From a virus: 64,000 nt of DNA. The stretch's first letter is position 1. Each line of letters begins with the position of its first letter. The stretch is taken from IMG/VR virus record IMGVR_UViG_3300044612_000719, positions 33,276 to 97,275 of that record, one strand, 5' to 3'. Of the stretch, positions 7,259-16,115 are shown piece after piece. The notes under the pieces were generated by a model. It worked only from the letters and a program-made list of their open reading frames with translations. It was not told the origin of the DNA and ran no database searches. The translations under genes were made by a program, and so were the position numbers.

Positions 7259-8466
7259 TATGCCTCCAACGCTTCAATACGGGCAGTTAATTGTTCAATC
7301 ACTGCTTGTTGTTCTTGAACAGTTTTAACTAGCAACCAGGTAATTTCCGTTGCATTAACAGACTTGATGTCTGTAGTTTCTTCATCTTCTGGATTAAGTT
7401 TACCTTCATAGGTGTGAACCGTATCTGGAAGCACCAACTCAATTTCGTTAGCAACAACACCAAGACCTTTGGAACCAGCCTGTAAACCGCCTTTGCCGTT
7501 GTGTTCCCACTCACGAACACGGACCTGCATAAGTTCTGCTGTGCCTTTGTCGTAGTCACGTACATTGTCTTTGAGGCGAATGTCTGATAGTGCTGACCAT
7601 GAACCACCACCAGGTTTACTTGCTGAACCACCAGTATCAAACAAAAAACCGTTTTCTCCACCAGCGGAGTTTGTGCAAGTAAAAGATATGTTCCCACCTT
7701 CGTCAAAACGAATCATCTGTGCTGAAAGACCCGTGTTGGGGCGTGGAAAACTACCTGCTGAATTTATTCTGTTTCTTGATATTCCACACCCAGTCCAAGT
7801 TGCACCTGGTTCACTAACCCACATATGGAAACTTACTTCTCCAGTTGAGTTACCGTTATGCACTGCAGGCAATCTGAGTCTATGTACAATTCCGTGAACA
7901 AAATCTTCTGTTACGTTACCAGAAAATGTTGGTGACTCCAAATTCGCTTTTAAGTTAAGGGCAGTTTGCTGTGCAGTGGAAACTGGTTTTGCTGTATCTG
8001 CCGTGTTGTCCACAGAACCCAAGCCAACCATTGACTTGGTTATTCCAGAAACAGTTCCTGTAAAAGTAGGGTTTGCTACTGGCGCTTTGGCGTTTAACTG
8101 TGTTTGCACCATTGAAGAAACACCAGCAAGATAACTAATTTCTGTTCCAGTCACAGCACCAACGGAAGTTGTAGATGGCAATACTACGTTTCCAGTAAAA
8201 GTTGGCGATGCTGTGTTTGCTGGGGTATACCCAATGTTGGCTACAGCGGCACCAGAAGCAAGTTTGGCGGCTGTCACAGCACCAGAAGCAAGTTTGACTT
8301 CGTGAACTGCGCCAGTAGCAATTTTATCTGTGGTTACTTCACCTGTAGGAATAGTATAAGAGTTAGCCGTAATGAGGTTCCAAGTGGAGCCATTAAAGAT
8401 CCACTTCTTTCCTCCTGATGTGAAGGAGTCGTTTTCGGCTGGTGAGTCGGGAAAGTTAATAGGCAT
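7258..8466 (-). CDS. tail fibre with S74 intramolecular chaperone domain
   Basis: 402 residues. Order: FPxSP module; 'TGAVHEVKLASGAVTAAKLA' repeats; three 'SPTFTGNV' shaft repeats with 'AKAPVANPTF'; a carbohydrate-binding-like section near residues 190-270; and a C-terminal peptidase S74 domain from about residue 288 ('SALSDIRLKDNVRDYDKGT'...'GLGVVANEIE'...'LVKTVQEQQAVIEQLTARIEAL'). S74 domains trimerise the fibre through a coiled coil and then release themselves by cleavage before the Ser-Asp pair, here at S-D-I-R-L-K. The mature fibre should therefore lack the last about 110 residues. Confidence 0.9.
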   Translation of the reverse strand: MPINFPDSPAENDSFTSGGKKWIFNGSTWNLITANSYTIPTGEVTTDKIATGAVHEVKLASGAVTAAKLASGAAVANIGYTPANTASPTFTGNVVLPSTTSVGAVTGTEISYLAGVSSMVQTQLNAKAPVANPTFTGTVSGITKSMVGLGSVDNTADTAKPVSTAQQTALNLKANLESPTFSGNVTEDFVHGIVHRLRLPAVHNGNSTGEVSFHMWVSEPGATWTGCGISRNRINSAGSFPRPNTGLSAQMIRFDEGGNISFTCTNSAGGENGFLFDTGGSASKPGGGSWSALSDIRLKDNVRDYDKGTAELMQVRVREWEHNGKGGLQAGSKGLGVVANEIELVLPDTVHTYEGKLNPEDEETTDIKSVNATEITWLLVKTVQEQQAVIEQLTARIEALEA

Positions 8467-9767
8467 TATGCGATAACCAAACTTCCTGATGCTGTAAATG
8501 TATGGATTGTGTATATTCCTGCTGTGGTTTTTGTTCCACCAGTAATAGTCAGACCTGATGCCGTTGCAGTGTTATAGCGAAGAATAACAACTCCAGAACC
8601 ACCAGCACCTCCTATGCCTGCTACACCGCCAGCGCCAGCGCCACCGCCACCGCCAGTATTTGCTCCGCCTGCACCACCTAATGCTCCATTACCTGAAGCA
8701 CCATTACCGCCGTTTGCAGTTCCACCTGTTCCACCTGTTCCACCTGTGGATGCAGCAGAACCACCACCACCTCCACCACCAGAACCCCCAAAACCACCTG
8801 GAACGGCATTGTAAGTACCTGAACCGCCGCCTCCAGCATAAAAGAAACTTGTTCCAGATACATCATTTCGTAGTCCTACACCGCCATCAATGCGAGTTGC
8901 GTCATACGAGTTGGTTCTAGTTTGTCCTACACCGCCTGCACCACCGCCACCTGCTCCAGATGTGTTTGTTTGACCTGCTCGTGCGCCAACGCTTCCCCCA
9001 GCAAAACCCTGTCCAGATGTTCCTGCACCACCTGCGCCACTGCCAGCGGTGTTATCTCCACCTGCGCCACCACCTGAACCACCAGCAATACCTGTAATGG
9101 TTCCAATGCCTTGCCAAGTTCCACCTCCACCACCACCTAAAGATGTAATAGTGTTAAATACAGAGTTAGCCCCGTTAGTTCCTCTTGCGTCTGATGCCCC
9201 ACCAGCACCACCGCCACCAACAGTTACTGTGTATGTTCCAGCAGAAAGGGATGCAACTGTTTCAATAACACTGCTTCCTCCAGAACCTTCTCCAGACACA
9301 CTAGTTCGTAAGCCACCGCCACCACCGCCACCACCAACGTGTGAACCGCCGCCTCCACCGCCAGCAACGACAAGGTATTCAATAGGGAGCGCAGTAGTGT
9401 GGTTTATACCATTTGACCAAGCAGAACCCAACCAGATTTTCTGTAAGTTAGTGTCAGTTTCAAAAACTGTTTGTCCTGTAAAAGGCGAAGATGGTCTTGT
9501 AGAACTAGTACAAATCGTGACACCACTTAAAGTTGTATGAAGTTTGGCTTGCGTTACAGCGTTAGCGGCAATGTCTGCCTCTACAACGGCTCCAGCCGCA
9601 ATCTTGGCTGTGGTTACTGCATTATTGGCTAATTCAGTTGTGCCAATAGAACCAGCCGCCGCAATAGTACCTGTGATTTCCCAAATCGTTCCTGACCATG
9701 TCCAAGTACGTGCACCTACCGTGTAGGTATCACCAACGCTTGGAGAGGCAGGAAAAGTAAGGGGCAT
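8466..9767 (-). CDS. large glycine-rich tail fibre
   Basis: 433 residues. The FPxSP module (FPASPSVGDTYTVG) is followed by 'AVTTAKIAAGAVVEADIAA' repeats, a CTSxTRP module (TICTSSTRPSSPFTGQ) and then about 300 residues of glycine-rich domain with many GGGG runs, 'EYLVVAGGGGGG', 'TYTVTVGGGGAGG' and 'GSGVVILRYN', closing in 'TFTASGSLVIA'. It contains all three N-terminal module types found separately elsewhere. Glycine-rich domains of this kind in phage adhesins present host-range loops. Probable receptor-binding protein. Confidence 0.85.
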   Translation of the reverse strand: MPLTFPASPSVGDTYTVGARTWTWSGTIWEITGTIAAAGSIGTTELANNAVTTAKIAAGAVVEADIAANAVTQAKLHTTLSGVTICTSSTRPSSPFTGQTVFETDTNLQKIWLGSAWSNGINHTTALPIEYLVVAGGGGGGSHVGGGGGGGGLRTSVSGEGSGGSSVIETVASLSAGTYTVTVGGGGAGGASDARGTNGANSVFNTITSLGGGGGGTWQGIGTITGIAGGSGGGAGGDNTAGSGAGGAGTSGQGFAGGSVGARAGQTNTSGAGGGGAGGVGQTRTNSYDATRIDGGVGLRNDVSGTSFFYAGGGGSGTYNAVPGGFGGSGGGGGGGSAASTGGTGGTGGTANGGNGASGNGALGGAGGANTGGGGGAGAGGVAGIGGAGGSGVVILRYNTATASGLTITGGTKTTAGIYTIHTFTASGSLVIA

Positions 9768-9770
9768 TTA

Positions 9771-10139
9771 CTATTCCGTTGTAATTTCGGCTTCTACCCA
9801 CTCTTGCTCTTCTTCGTCCCATGTGTAGAAACCTTCTGCTGGGCGAGCAATTGGGGCTTCCCATTCAGTGGTTTCTTCATCAAGAGTCCATGATGGGTAA
9901 GGCTTTGGGGCGATGTATGCGTCTAGGGCGGAGTTGTAGGTATACCCAATTCCTGCATAACGGTCACGCATGTTGCCGTTGTAGGAGGTCTGCTTCCATG
10001 TTCCACCGAGCAGATTACGACAGAATTCAGCGCCCACAGCCTCTGACTCGTTGCCCTCTGAGTCTTTGCAATCATCGTTAGATACCACGATTACTCGCAA
10101 TACGATGTTGTCTTCGCCAAGTTCTGCAAAATGTGCCAT
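9771..10139 (-). CDS. conserved fibre-cluster protein, MAHxAxLxxxNxV family
   Basis: 122 residues and paralogue of 866-1210: MAHFAELGEDNIVLRVIVV, a Cys-containing insert (DCKDSEGNES...EFCRNLLGGTW), the shared 'QTSYNGNMRDRYAGIGYTYN' core, 'PYPSWTLDEE' and an acidic 'YTWDEEEQEWVEAE' tail. The family is common in aquatic myoviruses next to fibre genes. Each copy lies immediately downstream of a glycine-rich fibre in transcription order, which suggests a partner or assembly role. That link is inference. Confidence 0.8.
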   Translation of the reverse strand: MAHFAELGEDNIVLRVIVVSNDDCKDSEGNESEAVGAEFCRNLLGGTWKQTSYNGNMRDRYAGIGYTYNSALDAYIAPKPYPSWTLDEETTEWEAPIARPAEGFYTWDEEEQEWVEAEITTE

Positions 10140-10150
10140 TTAAGTTTCTC

Positions 10151-11131
10151 CTAGAAAGTAATACTGCCAGACGCAGTAAAAGTATATATCCGATAACCAC
10201 CTGTTGTTGTTAACGTAGGTGAACCAGTAGTTGCGGATGCTGGGGGAGAAGCATCGGGATAGCGAATAATAACTACACCTGAGCCACCGTTTGCACCATT
10301 TCCCCAACCGTTACCGCCACCTCCACCACCACCTGAACCAGTATTTACTGCTCCTGTTGTTGCGGCAACAGTTTCGGTTACCGTGTTGTTTGTTGCGCCA
10401 GTTCCTCCGCCACCACTACCGCCAGCCGCACCAGCACTGGCATAAGAACCACCACCGCCACCGCCTGCACGAGTTACTGAAGTTCCAGTAATACTGGAAG
10501 CAACTCCACTACCACCTGCTGTTGGAGTGTTGGCACTTGTTCCGTCTACTCCTTGACTCCCTGCACCACCACCACCCGTACCACCATGAGGTGATTGATA
10601 AGTGCCACCAAAGTTACCACCACGGAAACCTTGACCAGTCGCACCAGTTCCTCCGAGATTTCCTGTACCACTACCATTATTTCCAACTCCACCGCCTGAA
10701 CCACCGTTTGCATAAGCGGGTCGTGCAGATTCAAAAGATGCGTAAGCCGCACCACCACCAGTAGAAGTAATAGATGAAAATGAAGAACTTGAACCAGGAG
10801 TTCTGGTTACGGCAGTGCCGCCAGCACCAACTACAACAGTGTAAGTTCCCACAGTGGTATTAAATGTTGCTTCTGCACTAGCACCACCGCCAGATGTAGC
10901 ACCAACCACGTTAGTTCTGTATCCGCCTGCTCCACCACCACCACCAGCAAATCCTGCTGCACCACCACCACCGCCTGCGATAACTAGGTATTCAAGAGTT
11001 GGTGGAATTAAACTAGGCCAGTTATTTGCTCCCTTTTCACGTTGCAGATCGGATGTGGACCAAAAACCAGACGCAGCAGAAGTACTAATAACCTTCTTTG
11101 CCCCAATCAACCCACCATTACCTCTAGCCAT
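10151..11131 (-). CDS. glycine-rich tail fibre
   Basis: 326 residues. A short unique N-terminus (MARGNGGLIGAKKVISTSAA...) leads into the glycine-rich adhesin domain: 'EYLVIAGGGGGAAG', 'TYTVVVGAGGTAVTRTPGSS', 'SSITSTGGGAAY', 'SVTRAGGGGGGS', 'SGVVIIRYPDASP' and the closing strand 'GGYRIYTFTASGSITF'. It is clearly paralogous to 1210, 3586 and 8466. Unlike those it lacks a recognisable N-terminal fibre module, so it may attach differently. Likely host recognition. Confidence 0.84.
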   Translation of the reverse strand: MARGNGGLIGAKKVISTSAASGFWSTSDLQREKGANNWPSLIPPTLEYLVIAGGGGGAAGFAGGGGGAGGYRTNVVGATSGGGASAEATFNTTVGTYTVVVGAGGTAVTRTPGSSSSFSSITSTGGGAAYASFESARPAYANGGSGGGVGNNGSGTGNLGGTGATGQGFRGGNFGGTYQSPHGGTGGGGAGSQGVDGTSANTPTAGGSGVASSITGTSVTRAGGGGGGSYASAGAAGGSGGGGTGATNNTVTETVAATTGAVNTGSGGGGGGGNGWGNGANGGSGVVIIRYPDASPPASATTGSPTLTTTGGYRIYTFTASGSITF

Positions 11132-11132
11132 A

Positions 11133-11486
11133 TTATGAAATCTGTTCGTATGAACAAGTGGCTTCTAGTTTAAGAGTTGTGCTACCAAGCGCTCTAATTG
11201 AATCCCCTTCTTCAAGGTAAATTGCTTTAGATAAAACATCTAGGGTTGCGCCTGGGGGTACGGATACTTGGTAAGCAAGACGATAGGCCGTAGACGAACG
11301 AAATAGGTCAATAGTTACGGTGTACGCAGTAGCGCCATCTACGTTAGCAACATATAAAGCGTTGACCTTGTAGACCATTCCACTGGCTGCTGAGTTTGTA
11401 ACAATTGCGGCTGCTGAAGCCGTGAGTGCAAGAACTGCTGTTTTACCAGTAATCGTTGCTACGTTAACAATATTAGGTGCCGCCAT
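11133..11486 (-). CDS. small virion-associated protein, beta-rich
   Basis: 117 residues, third member of the family at 48 and 6544. It contains 'TGKTAVLALTASAAAIVTNS', 'KVNALYVANVDGATAYTVTI', and 'PPGATLDVLSKAIYLEEGDS'. Pattern and length fit a single beta-sandwich domain. It sits between two large fibres with 1-base gaps. No motif suggests enzymatic activity. Probably a structural component of the fibre or baseplate. Confidence 0.75.
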   Translation of the reverse strand: MAAPNIVNVATITGKTAVLALTASAAAIVTNSAASGMVYKVNALYVANVDGATAYTVTIDLFRSSTAYRLAYQVSVPPGATLDVLSKAIYLEEGDSIRALGSTTLKLEATCSYEQIS

Positions 11487-11487
11487 A

Positions 11488-13407
11488 TTAACCTCCGAAG
11501 ACTATAGCCATGGCAATGGCTTTACCTGTTGAAACTGGGGTGTCCCATTTTAGACCAGTTGCTGTAGATGAATCTACTGTGAGAACTTGTCCAGCCGAGC
11601 CAGCCGTTAGTCCCCCAATTGTGTTATCAGCGGTTCCTACAAGAAGGTCACCTTTAGCGTTAATAGTATTTACAAGAGCGCTAAAAGGTGATGCACCAAC
11701 TTCAATCCAGTTTGTTCCGTAATAAACGTAGGTACCACCCGTGAGGGAGTTAAACCAGATTTGTCCAGAAACAGGGGCGGCTGGGGCAGAATCTTGCACA
11801 CTGGCAGTTACGCCTGATGCACCGATTTCAATCCACTGCGAATCGTAATAAACAAATGTTTGGGCAGTATCGGTGTCAAACCACATACTTCCTTCAAGTG
11901 GTGACGCTGGGGCAGAAGAACTGGACACCATTCGTGCGCCCGTACCAACACCACCGACTTCAATCCAAGATGAGTCATAGTAAACAAAGGTTTTGCCGTT
12001 GGTTGATTGGAACCAAAGTTGACCTGCCAAAGGTGATGCAGGGGCTGTATCAGAAATGGTTGCGCCACCAATAATCGTTTCTGGAACCCATGCTGTGCCA
12101 TTCCACTTCAAGAACTGTCCAGACGATGGTGATGCGGCGCTTACGTCGCCAATATCGTCAAGTGCGTTAATTGTTGGAATTGAATCTGGAACCCAAGCGG
12201 TACCATTCCACTTCAAGAACTGTCCGTTTGATGGGGACGGTACAGAAACATCACCAATATCATCCAATGTGTTGATGGTTGGGATAGTTCCGTTAACCCA
12301 GCGGGTTCCGTCAAACTTTAAGAATTGACCGTTAACTGGGGTAGTAAGAGTGACATCAGAGAGGTCAGTTAAATCCTCTACAAGATCTGGTTCTCCACTT
12401 GCTTGTAGCCAATGGTTATCGTAATAGATGTATGTTTCTAATGTTGCCGAGTTAAACCAAAGGTCGCCCACTTCAGGGGATGCAGGGGCAGTTGCTGAAA
12501 CTTCAAGGCTGGCTCCACCACCTGCTGACGCAGCAGTCCATAGTGAGCCGTTGTATGTAAGAACATCTCCAACATTTGGTGATGGGATGCTTACGTCATG
12601 TAATTCGTCTAGTTCGTATCCGTTTTGTGTAGCAACATAAACAATACCGTTGTTGGTTGCACGGACAACTACACCTATGAATACAAGATGGTCTGGGGCG
12701 GTTGGTTTGGTTTTAGTAAACGCACCGTTTTCTCCAAGCCACAAAATGTCACCAGCGGTATAACCAACAGACAAGTTAATGCCATCAACATAACCACGAG
12801 TAACAACTGGACCATTATTACTTGCTGTAATGTTCGCACCAACAAGACCAATCGTTTTTGACGAGGTGGCATCAGAGTTATTATCTGCTCTTTTTACTGT
12901 GGCATGGTCACCCGTAGCACCAAACAAATAAACAGCGGTGCCTGTAGTAAGCGTTGTCGCTTCAGCGTTACGAACATATGAAACAACAGAAGAATAAGTG
13001 TTTACCCAATTAGTTCCATTATATTCAAGGGTTTGAAACTCTTCTGGGGAAGTAATTACAACATCAGAAAGGTCATCAATAGATCCAACAGTGCTGGCGG
13101 TTCCTGGAACAAACTTGGTTCCGTCAAACTTAAGAACTTGATCGGTTGTTGCACCTGTTGGGTCAATCTCAATGCTGTCTACAAACAGAACAGGTGTTTT
13201 AAAAGTGTCGTCTGTTTGTAGTACATCAGCAGATGCACGATAGAGGTTTACGTCACCAGCAGATGCGCCACCACCCCAAGTAAGACGACCACCCGCTTCA
13301 ACTTTTAAGCGAGAAAATGTATCTTGGTCAACATAGACGGTGACAGCATCAGAACCAGCAGAAGCAAGTTGCTTAACAGTAATAGGTACTGTAAATTTCT
13401 GTGCCAC
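11488..13407 (-). CDS. large tail fibre with tandem LDDIGDV and SAPASP repeats
   Basis: 639 residues, the longest fibre here. It starts at a GTG with GAGG 5 bases upstream. Internal repeats include three or more copies of 'DDIGDVSxPSPSxGQFLKWN' with 'GTAWVPDSI', and four copies of an about 45-residue unit 'SAPASPLxGxxWFDTDTxxT' with 'FVYYDSQWIEIG'. The N-terminal about 60 residues (MAQKFTVPITVKQLASAG...) resemble shaft-attachment regions, and the C-terminus ends 'TGLKWDTPVSTGKAIAMAIV'. Repeat expansion suggests length variation by recombination. Virion adhesin. Confidence 0.85.
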   Translation of the reverse strand: MAQKFTVPITVKQLASAGSDAVTVYVDQDTFSRLKVEAGGRLTWGGGASAGDVNLYRASADVLQTDDTFKTPVLFVDSIEIDPTGATTDQVLKFDGTKFVPGTASTVGSIDDLSDVVITSPEEFQTLEYNGTNWVNTYSSVVSYVRNAEATTLTTGTAVYLFGATGDHATVKRADNNSDATSSKTIGLVGANITASNNGPVVTRGYVDGINLSVGYTAGDILWLGENGAFTKTKPTAPDHLVFIGVVVRATNNGIVYVATQNGYELDELHDVSIPSPNVGDVLTYNGSLWTAASAGGGASLEVSATAPASPEVGDLWFNSATLETYIYYDNHWLQASGEPDLVEDLTDLSDVTLTTPVNGQFLKFDGTRWVNGTIPTINTLDDIGDVSVPSPSNGQFLKWNGTAWVPDSIPTINALDDIGDVSAASPSSGQFLKWNGTAWVPETIIGGATISDTAPASPLAGQLWFQSTNGKTFVYYDSSWIEVGGVGTGARMVSSSSAPASPLEGSMWFDTDTAQTFVYYDSQWIEIGASGVTASVQDSAPAAPVSGQIWFNSLTGGTYVYYGTNWIEVGASPFSALVNTINAKGDLLVGTADNTIGGLTAGSAGQVLTVDSSTATGLKWDTPVSTGKAIAMAIVFGG

Positions 13408-13455
13408 GACCTCAATCGCTTCCTATGTTGTGACCCCTCAAGGTCTATTTAATGA

Positions 13456-14757
13456 TTAACCTACGACAACGATGGTGTAATCGTTAGCGGCAATCGTTCC
13501 ATAGAGTACTACGGAAAGAGTGTTTCCGTTTGAACGGGTCACATCACCAATTACCGTTGCACCAGTTGCTACTTCGTAAATCTGTACGTTTACATCAGTT
13601 GTACCAAAGTTGTGGGTAACTGTGGTGGTTGAAACACCTGTGCTACTTGCGGCACATCCTTGCTTTGCAGTACGAGCCAAAGCAGGGGTACTTGTTGTAC
13701 GTCCAGTTGCTTCAGCGGCTGCTGAGGCGAGGTTTGTGCGGGCACCAGACTCCGTGGATGAACCAGTACCACCGTCTGTAACAGCGACATCTGTACCGTT
13801 CCAAACACCCGTGGTAATCGTACCCAAGGTGGTGATGCTTGCTTGACCAACATAAGTGCTTGCAATGTCTACAGCATCTGCACTAACCGAGATACGATCA
13901 GTAGTACCAATAACATTAAGGGTGTTACCAGTCTTGGTGAGACCGTCACCAGCAAAGATAGAACCAGCAACTGAGAACAAAGCCCATGTGAGACCCGTTA
14001 CACCTACGTTGATGGTTCCGTTAGTTGTGAGAACCCAACCGCTGTCTGCGTTAAGTGTTCCTTCTTCTACGAAGGTAAACGCTCCAGGAGTTACTTCTGC
14101 GTTGGAGTCAAAATCAGTTGCACGAACTGCGGCACCTGAAGCCTGAACAACGTAGATACCGTTCTCTGATGCGGTGCTCTGGTCTTTAACAAGAACACGG
14201 TCACCAGCAACAAGTGTTACGTTGGTGTCAAGGGTGTCACCAGCCTCAAGGTCTGATGCAAGGTTGATTGGCGCAGTTGTTGCGGCACGTACCGAAGCCT
14301 TAACGTCAAGACCTGAACGAGCAGCGTCTACGTAAGACTTAGTTGCGGCATGGTCAGGGTCAGTTGGCGTACCAAACTTTGCTTGACCGTTAGCGTCACG
14401 GAGAACAAGTTTGTTTGCAGTTGCTTCAGAAGTGGCGTCTGCCAACTTTGAGAAGTCTGAGGCTGAGAGGAGACCAGCACTTGCTGAGGTAGCAAGGTTT
14501 GGCGTAATGGTAATGGCACCATTAGATTCGTTGATAGTAAGGGCTGTTGACTGGGAACCAGCGGCGGTTACGCCAGTAATCATCTTGCGCCATGCGGCGG
14601 CAGTTAGGTCATAAACTTTAATTACACCTTCAGTGCTATTAAAGATCATACGACCATCAAATAGACCAGTGTTAGGGTCGGTGCCTACTACTTCAAACGA
14701 ACCGTTAAGCAGTTGGTTCTGATTGAGGTCAATATTAGTTAGAAACTTTTGAGCCAT
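13456..14757 (-). CDS. tail fibre / fibre-attachment protein
   Basis: 433 residues. The N-terminus MAQKFLTNIDLNQNQLLNGS is shared in style with 11488. The central region 'DVKASVRAATTAPINLASD', 'GDRVLVKDQSTASENGIYVV', 'TPGAFTFVEEGTLNADSGWV' is a domain found in many podovirus and myovirus fibres. The C-terminus is a beta domain (VTHNFGTTDVNVQIYEVATG...DYTIVVVG) common at fibre ends. It is the first large fibre downstream of the baseplate-like gene and may join fibres to the tail. Confidence 0.85.
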   Translation of the reverse strand: MAQKFLTNIDLNQNQLLNGSFEVVGTDPNTGLFDGRMIFNSTEGVIKVYDLTAAAWRKMITGVTAAGSQSTALTINESNGAITITPNLATSASAGLLSASDFSKLADATSEATANKLVLRDANGQAKFGTPTDPDHAATKSYVDAARSGLDVKASVRAATTAPINLASDLEAGDTLDTNVTLVAGDRVLVKDQSTASENGIYVVQASGAAVRATDFDSNAEVTPGAFTFVEEGTLNADSGWVLTTNGTINVGVTGLTWALFSVAGSIFAGDGLTKTGNTLNVIGTTDRISVSADAVDIASTYVGQASITTLGTITTGVWNGTDVAVTDGGTGSSTESGARTNLASAAAEATGRTTSTPALARTAKQGCAASSTGVSTTTVTHNFGTTDVNVQIYEVATGATVIGDVTRSNGNTLSVVLYGTIAANDYTIVVVG

Positions 14758-14766
14758 TAAAATTCC

Positions 14767-15198
14767 TTACGTGAGATAGGCAAAGCCTGAGAACGCTGAT
14801 GTAAAGTTTACTACAACTTGTGTGGTACTTAGATAGGTAACTTCTCCAATAACCACTGTTTTAGCGCTATCTACAATGGATACGGAAGGATAACCACCTA
14901 GAGCATGGGTAATAGACCATGAAGTAGAAGCGGTCCCTTGCGTGTGTACATGGCGAACTGACGCTGGATAAACAAGGTTTAGTACTTGGTTTGGGGCAAT
15001 CCCAGTAATACTGGCACTTGCTTCAGAGGCAACAGTTACTGTGCCAATACTGAGGACGTTTGGAGGACCAGCAACACCTGGATCATGAACTTCAATTGTC
15101 TGATCGGCAGGATCCGTGACAGTAGAAACTACCTTCTTCTGTGTTACCGTAACATACTTGTTCGGTTGCTTGGTTACCTCAACGGTTTTGGTGGTCAT
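14767..15198 (-). CDS. fibre protein with C-terminal beta tip domain
   Basis: 143 residues from the ATG at 15198, chosen because it overlaps the upstream stop as ATGA. The N-terminal coil-like and beta region (MTTKTVEVTKQPNKYVTVTQ) precedes a Gly/Pro-rich hinge. The C-terminal domain 'VRHVHTQGTASTSWSITHAL', 'GYPSVSIVDSAKTVVIGEV', 'NFTSAFSGFAYLT' matches a tip domain widely reused in phage fibres (x-x-W-x-I-x-H-x-L-G-x-x-P). Probably a short fibre. Confidence 0.82.
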   Translation of the reverse strand: MTTKTVEVTKQPNKYVTVTQKKVVSTVTDPADQTIEVHDPGVAGPPNVLSIGTVTVASEASASITGIAPNQVLNLVYPASVRHVHTQGTASTSWSITHALGGYPSVSIVDSAKTVVIGEVTYLSTTQVVVNFTSAFSGFAYLT

Positions 15199-15911
15199 GC
15201 GGGCGGTGCGGAGATAGCGGCTTCTACAACAACAGTTCCAGATGCCAAACAATCCCAATCACCAGCCGAGTCCTGAACAAACAAATCAAAGTTGTAACTG
15301 CCCGAAGACACTGTGTTTTTGTCTGAAACATGCATTTCTAGTGTGGCACCCGATGCAGGAGCAAGATAACCACGGCGTTCTGCTGGGAGAGCAATGACAG
15401 TTGATTCCGACGGGGTAGACGAGTACCAACGCAAGTCCAGCACGGTAGTGCCTGCGGTGTCTTTTGCCTGCATGTAGGCGTTCTGAACCGTGAGAATGTC
15501 CCCATCGGCATCTTTCCATGTGAAGGTGCGACGGAAGTCCACACGTTGCTTGAAGCGGATTTCCATTGCCTGTGAGTCCTCCAGTGGTGTGATGTTGTCA
15601 AGAGCCGTTACAACGATTGTACCCCGTGCAACAGGGCGCTGAATGTCGTTAATAGTTGCAAGGACATCGTATTCAAGGTCACCTAAAGGAAGGTCTTGGG
15701 TTTCTTCGGCGCTCAATGAGAGCATTATGCCATTTTCCCTTGTCAAGTCAACAGTAATTTCCTTCTTAGCCAGTCCAGTCGTTTGGATAAATGACCGTGC
15801 TTCAGTAGGTTTTACTTGTCTGTGGGTACGGCGATCCTTGACAATGATCAAGCGCTCCCATGGAAGCCCACGAGTAATGGAGTAATTGACGGTGTGGGCG
15901 CTATTGGTCAT
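15195..15911 (-). CDS. baseplate / BppU-like structural protein
   Basis: 238 residues with two related beta domains. Each starts with an 'RG/RVDFxRxFTWK' type strand and ends in 'LEYDVLATINDIQRPVARGT' or 'SYNFDLFVQDSAGDWDCLASGTVVV' strands. This arrangement resembles the N-terminal domain of BppU-type baseplate proteins and cyanophage structural proteins. It is the first gene of the fibre operon in transcription order, as expected for a protein that anchors the fibres to the baseplate. Function inferred from fold-like pattern and position. Confidence 0.72.
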   Translation of the reverse strand: MTNSAHTVNYSITRGLPWERLIIVKDRRTHRQVKPTEARSFIQTTGLAKKEITVDLTRENGIMLSLSAEETQDLPLGDLEYDVLATINDIQRPVARGTIVVTALDNITPLEDSQAMEIRFKQRVDFRRTFTWKDADGDILTVQNAYMQAKDTAGTTVLDLRWYSSTPSESTVIALPAERRGYLAPASGATLEMHVSDKNTVSSGSYNFDLFVQDSAGDWDCLASGTVVVEAAISAPPA

Positions 15912-15920
15912 GTTCTAAGT

Positions 15921-16094
15921 TTACTCTACGGAATCGTCACCTTTTAGAAGGGCGCCAACAAGGTGGACGACCAGTGAGGCAACTGTAATCCAGATACCCC
16001 ACTTCAACGTCTGACCGCTCAAGGTAATCAGGACCATGCCCGTACCACCCAGAGTCCACGCCAAGGCATGCAGTTCATCAATAAGTTTCTTCAC
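15921..16094 (-). CDS. 57-residue two-helix membrane protein, holin candidate
   Basis: A short gene starting at a GTG (16094) with AGGAG 4-5 bases upstream. The peptide has a charged start (MKKLIDELH), a first hydrophobic segment (LAWTLGGTGMVLITL), a short polar turn (SGQTLKWG), a second segment (IWITVASLVVHLVGALL) and an acidic tail (KGDDSVE). Two helices with a short turn and charged ends fit small class II holins. It could equally be another small membrane protein. It lies just upstream of the baseplate-like gene. Confidence 0.7.
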   Translation of the reverse strand: MKKLIDELHALAWTLGGTGMVLITLSGQTLKWGIWITVASLVVHLVGALLKGDDSVE

Positions 16095-16115
16095 AAGTCT
16101 CCTAGAGAATTAGAT

